From: Lepidurus packardi
Lineage: Eukaryota; Arthropoda; Branchiopoda; Notostraca; Triopsidae
Assembly (NCBI GenBank): GCA_023053545.1
Contig: JAKZAN010000130.1
Location: forward strand, 1 to 64,000
Length of the DNA: 64,000 bases
Reading direction: 5' to 3'
A program made the translations under genes and the position numbers. The notes below the pieces were generated by a model. It had not been told where the DNA came from. It searched no databases and saw nothing but the letters and a program-made list of their open reading frames with translations. Below, one piece after another: positions 1-9,202 of the stretch (position 1 is the stretch's first letter; each line of letters opens with the position of its first letter).

Positions 1-319
1 CCCAACCCCAACCCCAACCCCAACCCCAACCCCCAACCCCAACCCCAACCCCAACCCCAACCCCAACCCCAACCCCAACCCCAACCCCAACCCCAACCCC
101 AACCCCAACCCCAACCCCAACCCCAACCCCAACCCCAACCCCAACCCCAACCCCAACCCCAACCCCAACCCCAACCCCAACCCCAACCCCAACCCCCCCA
201 ACCCCAACCCCAACCCCAACCCCAACCCCAACCCCAACCCCAACCCCAACCCCAACCCCAACCCCAACCCCAACCCCAACCCCAACCCCAACCCCAACCC
301 CAACCCCAACCCCAACCCC
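1..319. repeat. Telomere, C4A2 (CCCCAA) repeats
   Basis: About 53 uninterrupted CCCCAA units on the + strand mark the left end of a macronuclear chromosome, with the G4T2 strand running toward the end. Two units are longer: a C5 run near 32-36 and a C7 run near 193-199. They look like slippage variants of telomerase or of sequencing. C4A2 is the telomere of oligohymenophorean ciliates (Tetrahymena, peritrichs), unlike the C4A4 of spirotrichs. The repeat stops abruptly at 319, where unique sequence begins. Confidence 0.97.
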
Positions 320-689
320 TGAAGATCCACGAAAAAATAGCATCTAACTCCAGCACTGGATTTCCACCATCCAGATTATGGAATTCTATATCGAGTCACC
401 AAGAAACCAAGGCTATCAGTATACTCGGGATTAGATCTATAGATGCAAGTAAAGACACGAGTAAAACGTGAGAAATTCAATTCTCAGGGTGTTGGATGAA
501 CTTGGAGTTCTTCAATTGTCTGCGAATGGGAGACATTATGGCTGGAGAGGTCGAAGGGGAGTCATTGACCGTTGGGGTAGTTTGATACCATGATTTATTT
601 CGACAACTGTAACCATAAAATAAATTTTCTACCCAGACTGCATATTTAGTGAGTCTACTACGATCAATTACATAGTGTTATATGGTTTT
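320..689. other. Short subtelomeric spacer
   Basis: Only about 370 bp separate the telomere from the first stop codon of a gene. One small open frame on the + strand (378-593, 71 codons, three UAR codons, TGA stop) begins MEFYIESPRNQG. It has no recognisable domain and could be chance. No repeat array or tRNA is visible. Whether the spacer carries the terminator of the neighbouring gene cannot be judged. Confidence 0.5.
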
Positions 690-1318
690 TCAACCGAGAC
701 GAACGCCATTGCCTTGGAAAGCATTGAATCTATTGGGCTGACTCTGAGTGCTCCCTGCTGCGCTGGGACGGCTATTGTTAAATGTATTAGGCTGGTAACT
801 ATCGTCAGCTCCCGTACTTGACCCAATATTATTCGAAGGCAGAAATGATCCGAGTCCGAGATTTCCCGATTCGGCATAGGTCCTATTTTTGAAATGTCGA
901 TAGACGTAGTGCGATACAAAGATGCACACCGAGTAGAACACTAGACTGATTATGGTCACGGCTCCGATGAAACTTTGCATATTGCCAGGGAATAGTTTGT
1001 GGTGCTCGATCCTATGGTTTTATGGGTTTTTCATGTCAGGTAGAATTTTTACTTCTCGATTAGCATGAGCAGCGAAGAAACTGATTGGATCACGCAGTAC
1101 ACGAAAAAGAACATCACAGCGCACCAGTTGAAAGTCGTCCATCCCAGGTAGAGGAAATAGACCAGGAAAAGAGTGTAGATGGCGTTGAAGATGGACCCTG
1201 CGATGCAGTCAAACACGACCACTATGATCATGCATAGAGCGAGGACCTTGAGGATGGTGCGCAGTTTCTCGAACTGTGCGTCGGGGGCCGGCAAGGCTTC
1301 GGGGAACTGTAGACACAT
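690..1318 (-). CDS. Four-TM small membrane protein
   Basis: Two exons (1318-1053 and 1011-690) joined over a 41-nt GTAAAA...CATAG intron at 1012-1052 give 195 aa. Without the intron the first frame ends early and the second lacks a good start; the join keeps the phase (..LIEK|IEHHKLF..). Hydrophobic stretches lie near residues 22-45, 46-65, 68-88 and 105-130. A core FLYLGWTTFNW motif follows TM2. The C-terminal tail is rich in N, S, Q and G, as expected of a cytosolic tail. The overall plan resembles small 4-TM Golgi or vesicle proteins, but I do not recognise the family. It is the gene nearest the telomere and is transcribed toward it. Confidence 0.72.
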
Positions 1319-1460
1319 CTTGTACTAGATTACTTGCTAATGTTTTTAGTCTATGTCTTATCTCTATATATACTAAGTATCACTACTAAATTCAGATACC
1401 GATCAAGATCAGAAACGTGTGTACTGCATGAATTCTATTGATAACTCAACTAAATTGAAT

Positions 1461-3584
1461 CTAGTTGAACAGGTGCTTGTAACTCCTCAGGCCAGTCATA
1501 TAGTCTCGCTTCTTGATGCTGTTCAACCTCACGTACTCGGGGTACTTCGCGGCCAGTCCCTTCATTCCCAAGATGCACCCTAGCTGTCCTTCCCGCGCGC
1601 ACTTAATCTCGATCTGGGACCCGGTCTCGCATACACTTTTCAACTCCTTAGAAAGTCGCTCCTTCAACCCACGAAGGTTGCTGCCCCCACCAACGAACCA
1701 GATATTCGACAGGAGACTTTTTCGTTAAGTATCTGTCAAATTGCGAAGGACAAGACTTATCGCTTCGGGTAATGAGAGCTGGTCTACTCCAACAAGAGAA
1801 GGTTGGAATAGTACTTCAGGGCCTCTAACAAGATCACTAGCTAAAAACAAAGTGCTACCAGTGTGGATATGATGTTTGTCTGTGTCGAACATCCAGTCGG
1901 GATCCAACTCCCGCAGCTCAACTTCAATCGCCTCCATTTCGCTTTTTCTATCTTCCTCGTCTAGGATCCGGTATAGTTGCCAGTCGGGATCCTCCTCGAG
2001 GAACTCATCGTCGTCTTCCAGCTGTGCCAGAGTCTGCATACGTCTCTGATTGAGCCTACTGTTACGATTTGCGAGCTAACTACGAATACGATCTTTCTAT
2101 CGGAGGCGTGCTGCCAGGTCATTATATCTCTGCTGAAGTTCCGCCATATACTTCTGGGGGTTGTCCTATCTTAACTGCCTTAGCTTCCTTTACTCCTCCT
2201 CTTTTTCCTGTAGTTTCTTCCTGCGGGCCTCGACAGCAGCTTTCTGGTACACCTGCAGTCTCTTCAGCTTTAGTTTTTCTGGAGGTAGCTCATTATCAGG
2301 AATATCCAGTAGGGCAAATTTCTTTTCTTCGGGCTCCTATCCCTCTATTCCCAGTTTGGCCTCCAATGTTCTGATTTTTCGCTTGAGGAGAACTTAGGGT
2401 TTATTCTATCCAAACATCTCCAGAAGCGTGTCTCGGCATGCTTCAGCGTCCTATTTCAGCCTGTCTCTCATCGCCTTCAACTGATCATACTCCTATTTAT
2501 ACTGTTTTAGTTTGATCTCCTTCTTCTTTTGTAGGGCATCCTTCAGTCTCTCGGCCATGCGTTTGCGGCCCTATTGTTTGCGCTCAATTTATTACTGAGA
2601 CATTTGTGCGCTGATGTATTCGAACTGGATTTCAACAGGATGTACGAACTGAGGCGGATCCTAATTTAGTAGGCTATTGTTCCAAGCTACTCGATTGCTA
2701 TAAGGTTTGAGACTCTCCTGGGCTTGGCGATCCGACTATTACCGTTTATTTCTTGGGAGACAAGTGTTTTAGAAGTACCTTAGTTGCGCCGCGTAGTCTT
2801 AGGCAACACGAGCGTACTTACTAAATAGATGCTTCAATGCAGATAAAGTCAATGTTTCCCGCAGTTCAGGATTCTTCAACAACACCATTTTTGCCATGAC
2901 CTCGAAAGAATGGTTGACTCCATAGTTAAGTCGTTTGATCGATCTAAACTTCGGATCCCCCTTGATTATGGGGATAATGTGGGTTGTGGTGGCTCCAAGG
3001 TTTATTACGAGGGCATTTTTCTGGGTATACTGTTGCATGTCGCACTCCAACTAGTAGAAATAAGCGAATAGCCCATCAATTCCTACAAACAATTCGCTGA
3101 TCCCATAGCATTCCACGAACAGCTCGACGATCTGCTGCCGACAATACAGAGGGTTCGCAGGAGCCTCAGTGATTAGTAAGGGGCTTCCGATCGAACTCCC
3201 CGTACAATGGAGGTTGCTAAATACGAAATCACAGCAGTGTTCAAGCAGTGATTGGTGTTGCAGGATATTGCGCTAGAACGGAGTGCGTTTGTCGTTTTTC
3301 AGGATATCGATCTGTTCGTAGGTAAAGTTGATGGTGTTTGCAAAGGTCTGGTTGACAGCTTATTTAGACTTTGAGATGAGAGGTTTGAAGACCATTTCGA
3401 CTGGCACTGTGGAACTGGCATAGGAAGCTTTTATGGTATCAGTGCCGAAGTCGATGAGGATCGGGTCTGCACGTGCAGCGAGGTTGTTGAGCTGTCCCTT
3501 GCGTTTCCTGTCTAGTTCGCGAAGGTCAGACCTGAAGTCTACAAAAACCTATGTGGACTTCAACTTGGTAGTCTCGATATCCAT
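1461..3584 (-). CDS. ARP5: Actin-related protein 5-like (INO80 subunit)
   Basis: One uninterrupted frame of 707 codons, with UAR read as Glu. The N-terminal actin fold has PILIDFGTDTIKAS (phosphate-1-like). It then carries the Arp5 signature PLLITEAPANPLYCR followed by ELFVECYGISELFVGIDGLF. A second nucleotide-loop segment reads ALVINLGATTTHIIPIIKG. A long E/K/Q-rich predicted coiled coil (about residues 260-510) interrupts the fold, as in Arp5 proteins. The fold resumes with PEVLFQPSLVGVDQ and NIWFVGGGSNLRGL, then a C-terminal SYKHLFN. Arp5 pairs with Ies6 in the INO80 nucleosome remodeller; that role is inferred from family. Arp8 or another nuclear ARP is the alternative. The gene is tandem with its neighbours on the minus strand. 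Confidence 0.82.
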
Positions 3585-3696
3585 CGGCAGAGTAATAAAA
3601 GCAAAGTGATATTATGTATTTTGGAGTTAGCCGATGAGAAAACTAGGCTTGACACACCGCGAGGGTTTATATTATTGATATTATAAATCCAATTGT

Positions 3697-6168
3697 TCAC
3701 TCATAATTACGCCGAGGGTTGTAGTCTTCGCGTTTGCGATTATCTATGCTTTTCAGCAATGCCATGAACTATGGCCTCTTGCTGATCAGACGCACCATCT
3801 CGCTAGACCGGTTCACCCTCCGCAGTGTGTCTAACAGGAATTCTAATGTTTCTGCTGATGACATGCTTTCAGGATGAAGCATTCGAGCATTGTTTTCCCG
3901 GTGTGCCTTCTGCAGCATCTCCGTCAGTTACTGCACCCTGTTCTGAAGCACCAGGACCTTCGAAGAATCTTCCCGCAACTCTATACTCCCTGAAGATCGG
4001 TTGGAAGGCAAGACTCCCGACACTTTCTTCTGGTTGGCTACTTCCCGGATTTTATGTTCCAGATATTTGTTCCTGTCCCTCAGCTACGCAATCTGAGACT
4101 CAAGGTTTTCGATTTTTTCCCTTGCTATACTGGGCTTCTCTGTGTCTGAACTAAGGTACCCGGAGTCTGAAGTCTCATAGAAATTAGATTGCCGAAGTTT
4201 ATTCTCTGCCTAAAGTTAAAGCTTCTGTCTTTATGCTTTGAGCAGCTTGTTCTGCAGATAAGTCAGACTCCCATTCATACACTCTAACTCTTCACGTAGT
4301 TTCTCAATCTACTAGTTCTTCGCCTGCAACTACACTCTCAGCTGCCTCAACTCTTCGCCCTGGTAATTTTAGTCTCCGAATTCCGAATCCTCAATCGTGA
4401 ATCCTCTGGACCCGCGACGGTCTCTATGGTTGTTGACTTCTTACTCGTCATCGCTTGGGTAGTACTCCTGGAGTAGTTTTTGTGCCTCGAGAGCACTAAT
4501 TTTGTCATTGAGTTACTGTATGCACTGATCCTTTTTGCTGAGTATAGTTTCGTAGTATTACACCTTTTCGTTGAGCTCGTCGAGTTCCTGGTGATGATTG
4601 GATTGATTGGCCATTTCAAAGATTTTGAGTTTATTATCGAGTTTATCGACCTCTGCCTGTTTCCTTCTGCTTTCTGCAGTCAGTTTCTTGACCTGTTCCT
4701 TTTCGGCAGCAAGCTCAGCTTTTGAACTGTCCAAAGCACTCTGTATCGGAGCCAGTTTAGTCTTGGCTTCATTGTATTTCTTCAAGTTCTCATCATTCTT
4801 CTTCTTGAGTTCTTTAATTTGATGCTACTTCTCTTCTCCTTATTTTTCGAGCCTATAGATATCCTTCTTGTATGTCTCTATTCTCTAGATCTGCTTCTTC
4901 TCCTTCATGACTGCCTCGGCAGATATCTGTTCCTTCTCCAGTCGCTGGTTGATGTCCCTTATTTCCTTCACCTGCTGGTTCAACCCTTCGATCTGTTTGT
5001 TGGCCAAATCCAACTTCGACATATATTCCCCCAGTCTCTTGTCTGTCTCCTGCAGCTGCCGAGTCCTTTCTGTCAGCTCTAGAAGGTATTTCTTAACCAC
5101 CTATTCTTTCTTCTTCAGCTCTTCTGCCTGAGTTTCTGACATCCTTCTAAACTCTAGAATTTTGTCCTGTAGCTCTTTCTGCGATTTCTTTTCGTTGCCT
5201 ATGCTACTCAATTAGAGCCTTGTATCTTAGAGTTAGTAGTTGAGCTCTTCGATCCTTTTCTTGAGTTTATGCGCATTTTCCTCTACTTCTTAGATTTGGC
5301 GATTTCTGACGGTCAGTTTCTTTCTGTTTTCTTCGAGACTGGCTTTGGCTATATTGAGCTATTAACTGAGTCTCATATTTTCGGATGTGATCATAGCTTT
5401 CTAGCTCTGGAGTTTCACCAGTTCTTGATTCTTGGGTTTGGGACTCAAGTCTTGATTCCTGTTGGTATGAACGCTGTACTCCTTTTTAGAATTGTCGATC
5501 TTAAGATTCACGATATCCTGGTTTCTGCCTACATACTCCTCCCAGCGTAGTTTTAACTACTGGTTTTCTCTTGAGTAGTCCTCGATGCTTTTCCTTAGTC
5601 TGTTGATCTCTTGCTTGTCCTTCTCGGTAGACTTGTAGAGTTCCTGATAGCAGGTGTCCAGCTGGCTCACTGTTTCTTTCAACACTTCGTTTTCCTCCCG
5701 CAATGCCTTAATATTTTCCATCTGCTTTACACTCCTGTTCTTTTCTACCTCAAGGGATTCGGCTAGTTTATCGATCCTGACGTTGCAACCAGATATGACA
5801 GCGTCTTTCTGGTCTAGTTTCCGTTTAAACTCCAATGTCTGCTTCTTCATTAGCTATTCGACATCTTATTCTTCCTTCGCGAGCAGAAAGTCCCTTTTCT
5901 CATATTTGTACTGCTGCAGAACAGGACCATGTTTCTCCTGTGAAGAGTCTCGCACTGGGCTTTAATGGTGCATCACAGACCTCTTGTTCATTATGGATTG
6001 CGAAGCGTCAAGGTTGTACTGGTGGTATTCCGACTGGCTGACTGTGAATTATTGGCTGATAGCTGCAGCCTGCTGGTAGCGGGAAGTCGGCTAATTCGAG
6101 TACGGCGATATCTTGCGTGTGGAAGGGGGAGGTTTAGAGTGTGAGGTCGGGGGTTGGGCTGGGGGCAT
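3697..6168 (-). CDS. Long coiled-coil protein, 823 aa
   Basis: A single exon ending at TGA 3697. The start is MPPAQPPTSHSKPPP at 6168, the first ATG of the frame that flows without break into the coiled-coil region. Residues 1-100 are low-complexity P/S/Q. From about 105 to 600 there is near-continuous heptad-like sequence rich in K, E, L and Q. A linker with DRRGSRG follows, then a second short coiled region and the C-terminus DNRKREDYNPRRNYE. Many glutamates in the coil are written TAA or TAG. It is likely a cytoskeletal, basal-body or cortical structural protein by composition alone; no family is recognised. An overlapping frame at 5988-6413 looks less plausible and is rejected. Confidence 0.78.
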
Positions 6169-6485
6169 TTTGTCGATGTCGATGACGAATTATTATAGTT
6201 CATGCTCGAGATCTGAGGGAATGTGGGATGAATGTTGGAGGGTGAGTCTAATGGTTTACTTTCGGTAGTCCCAAAGGCTCCAAAGTATCTGTCATGGTCG
6301 TTGTTATAGTAGTAGCTCATCCAAGTTCCAAAATAGAGATATTGTTCGGCAACTGAAGATCCTGAACAGCAGCTATTGATATTTAAATTTATCTTATCCC
6401 GTGTCTCGCACAACCACTTCGTTTATTCTACCCTACCTTCAGCTGTTAATTATCATCTTTCGGAGTCCTACCAAGTATCCATCAG
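6169..6485. other. Divergent intergenic region
   Basis: It separates the coiled-coil gene (minus strand) from the broken transporter (plus strand). The minus-strand frame that crosses it has composition unlike a protein. No promoter motif stands out. Confidence 0.5.
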
Positions 6486-7624
6486 ATGTCCTCGAAACCC
6501 TCCTCTGCCGGCACCATCTCTCTGGCTTGTTCTCTGCTCTTCGTCTATATGTTTAATATTGACTGGCCTCAGTCCCTCTAAACACCCCTCGCTGATCCTC
6601 CTTACTTTCTACCCCTTAAATGACTAATGTGCTCTACATCGCCTCCAATCTCCCGACAGCTATATTCGGCATCAAACTTGGCATGATCATTGGCCAACTC
6701 CCAACCCAACCTGTAGGATGCGGTTATTTCTCAACTTATTACTGCATGTCTCATAGCCTTCCCTCATGACTGGTCTAAAACCATTTGGATGCCACTCCTG
6801 GTGGGCGCTGTTCTGGGTCTTATAAGCATTCTTTCGGGTTTTTCTGTTCAAAATAGAGTGAACCAGGCAGCTCTGAATAAGGATTCACTAATAGAGTCTG
6901 ATAGTACACTGAATTCTGAAAATCAATCCGATTAACAAAAATTAGCGTTTTAACTGTTGTCAAGATCTTAGGCTCTACATTCCTTAAAATGGCGTTGTTG
7001 AACTTGCTTCTTATGTCTCATCTGAGTTGTGCGACTGACTTACTGGTGCGGAGGTTCGGAGTGCCCTATGAGACAGCTGGACAGCTTGTCATGATCCCCT
7101 ATCTTTCCTCCTGTGCATAATCTTTTCTCTGGAGATACCTAATTAAGCAATATCCTTCTTTGAGACGATTACTTATAGTAATTATTTCAATGGTTTACCT
7201 ACTATGGCATACGAGCCTGTTCCTCGTGCCGAACTGCGATGCTCCAGTGTAACATACTATATAGGCTGTGTGTGTGGGAGTGTTTGTCTTGTTCGGCTGC
7301 TGCGAAGGTGTTTATTCTCAGCTGCTGATTCCCTTGGGCAACTTGATTGTAGAACCACACCTCATTAGAGCTGCTTACGGCATGATGATAATGGGAATAA
7401 GTTTATCCTATATCATTACCCCTGCCCTGAGCAGCCTGATCCTGGATTCGCAGTCGAATGTGAGTAGTGGTTATCATACGATACCAGCCCCACATATTGT
7501 GGTTAGTGTTCTCGCCGTTGTGGTGTCATACATAAAGTGTTCAAGGGATGCAGACGCCCGAAGACTAGATGGAATACAATCAGCTGATGAAAGAATTCAG
7601 GCTAAGCCTGAACGAACATATTGA
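6486..7624 (+). pseudogene. Degenerate MFS transporter (MFSD1-like)
   Basis: The sequence aligns piecewise with the intact transporter at 39958-41367. The N-terminal block (..LADPPYFLPL..) matches LKLPPYSLEP of the other copy. A second block (LYIASNLPTAIFGIKLG) is in a different frame. The region for TM3-TM6 is missing, and a third block (WSKTIWMPLLVGAVLG) precedes another frame change. From about 6930 to 7624 a long open frame resembles TM7-TM12 (VEPHLIRAAYGMMIMG). None of the frame changes coincides with a GT...AG interval of the right phase, so I read this as at least three breaks plus a deletion rather than introns. The frames between breaks still use UAR as Glu and end in TGA, so the decay looks recent. 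Confidence 0.62.
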
Positions 7625-7681
7625 GTTTCAATATTTTGGATAGAGAAAGTGCCTAAGTCAAAGGAGGAAAACCCCAATACA

Positions 7682-7870
7682 ATGGTCGCTGGGGCTAGAC
7701 GACCACTTATTAATACTATTCTAAACAAATCAAGCATCCCAAGCATCGCGTTGTTTCGCCCTCGACTTGCCCTTCCGTACCCACAAATCTACGGTCGTAT
7801 GGATACGCCTTTTATTGTTCCGCAGGACCCATTCACTTTAGTTAGTTATATCATACTAAGATTTCTATGA
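7682..7870 (+). CDS. Small open frame, doubtful
   Basis: 62 codons from ATG to TGA (MVAGARRPLINTI...). It contains no UAR codon and no recognisable motif. It lies between the broken transporter and the left copy of the inverted repeat. It is the only candidate in the 7625-7900 stretch and could be chance. Confidence 0.25.
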   Translation: MVAGARRPLINTILNKSSIPSIALFRPRLALPYPQIYGRMDTPFIVPQDPFTLVSYIILRFL

Positions 7871-7900
7871 ATTATAATCATACTATTGGTTGAGTTTTGT

Positions 7901-9069
7901 GATCAATTATCTCCCGGTCTATAACTCCCCATTTATGCATTGCTTAGTCTTCGTTAATTTCCCCCCATAATAACTTTATTCCCATCCCATGCACTCCTCC
8001 CGCGACTCTCCCGACCCTAAGACAGCTCTTCTCCAAGCCCTGTCCAACACTTTTTCCCTCTCCCTGTCTCCTACTCCCCACCCTCCCGTCGACCACACCC
8101 CCAGAGCTGACACCCCGGACCTCAATCTTCTCATGAACAACCAACTCATCCAGGCCATCATCGAGGAGAAGATCAAAAACCAGGTCCTCCTCAACGCTCT
8201 CCTCGAGGCATCCAAGTACATCAGTCTTCCGACTCCCTCTCCACAGCAGTCTTCTCAATGCTCGACCCCGACCCCTGTCTTCACTCGGGACTCGGTCAAA
8301 GACAACAATGAACCCATCCTCCAGCGCCACAAGACAGTCGATCCCTCCCAGAAGACTAACGACTCCTCCCCGATCCACAAGATGGAAGAAGAGCATTCCC
8401 TTTTGCTGGAGGAGAGTAACATTGGTATCGTATCCTCGGAGGAGCAGGAAGAGCAGGATGATGAGGATTCCTAGGAAGAGGAGCAGAAGAAGCTTCAACA
8501 GAAGGAACTGATGAAGGCGGCGAGCTGGAATAGTGAGGCAAAGAAGGCTTTAAGGAAGCTGAAGAACGAGACGAAGAACATCCCGAAGAACTACGGCAAG
8601 GCCATCGTCTCCTTCATCGAGCGGAACGAGAAGCTGGTGCGGCGGGTGCTGCAGCAGTTCCCGGGACTGGAGTACTCGCGCTTCATCCAGAACATCAGGC
8701 ACCGCCGCAAGAAGATCAACTCCATCGCCGACCTGCGGAGTCTGTGGCTGAGCTCGGAGAACGAGTTCGCAGCCCCGACCCGCGTGCTCTCCAACATCTT
8801 CCTGAAGAAGCACAGCCTCAGCTACATCTTCAACTCGCGCGTGACCAACTTCGAGGGCCACATCAAGTACCGCTACCGGCTGATCGAGGCGTTGCGGCAC
8901 CCGTAGCGGTTCACGAGCATCAAGGTGTTCTGAGTGGGAGCGGCGGGCAGTATTGTAAGTGCTTTAGGAGTATTGTACCGTGGGTGACTGCGGGGGTACT
9001 TTGAAGGACTTTAGTAATTTAGTCCCTGGCGCCTCCGAGTGCCTGAGGACATGATTCCGTATCTGATTT
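7901..9069. repeat. Inverted duplication, left copy
   Basis: This 1.17 kb segment is repeated in opposite orientation at 25254-26457. The match runs from the upstream motif GATCAATTATCTCCCGG through a full gene and about 130 bp of 3' non-coding sequence, to ATACGGAATCATGTCC and a shared AAATCAGAT edge. Identity is very high in the 3' half and lower in the 5' flank. The left copy lacks about 30 bp near the start codon that the right copy has. There are no terminal repeats or target-site duplications, so this looks like a gene duplication or gene conversion tract rather than a transposon. Confidence 0.9.
7989..8933 (+). CDS. Duplicated unknown protein, copy 1 (314 aa)
   Basis: A single exon. 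Residues 1-60 are S/P/T-rich. A short helical segment (NNQLIQAIIEEKIKNQ) follows, then an acidic stretch and a K/E-rich linker. The basic, mostly helical C-terminal domain is of about 115 residues (from KNYGKAIVSFIERNEKL to YRYRLIEAL). Codon 162 (8472-8474) is TAG, and the copy at 25390-26367 has GAG there, which supports UAR = Glu directly. The C-terminal half is distinctly GC-rich compared with its surroundings. No domain is recognised. The basic helical domain might bind nucleic acid, but that is only a guess. The start was chosen as the first ATG after the shared upstream region. Confidence 0.75.
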
Positions 9070-9202
9070 GTGCCGTCTTATTTGGCATGCCTACTCAAAA
9101 CATGGACACTGTCATTCGTCTTTTGGTTAAAACTATTTTCTTGTTCCACTTTCCATCTATAATAGTCTAATTTAATAATCTCCAACCAAACAGTCTCGAA
9201 GG

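Noticed and set aside
1-319. Possible CRISPR or minisatellite array
   Set aside because: Six-base C4A2 units without spacers at the sequence end are a ciliate telomere.
5988-6413. Minus-strand frame of 141 codons (MCETRDKINLNINS..)
   Set aside because: It overlaps the start of the coiled-coil gene in another frame and has S/T/N/P composition with no UAR codons inside. The coiled-coil frame continues smoothly upstream to its own ATG at 6168.
7944-8498. Minus-strand 184-codon frame opposite the duplicated gene
   Set aside because: It is an antisense shadow: composition is V/L/G-rich low complexity, and the sense frame is conserved between both copies with synonymous-type differences.
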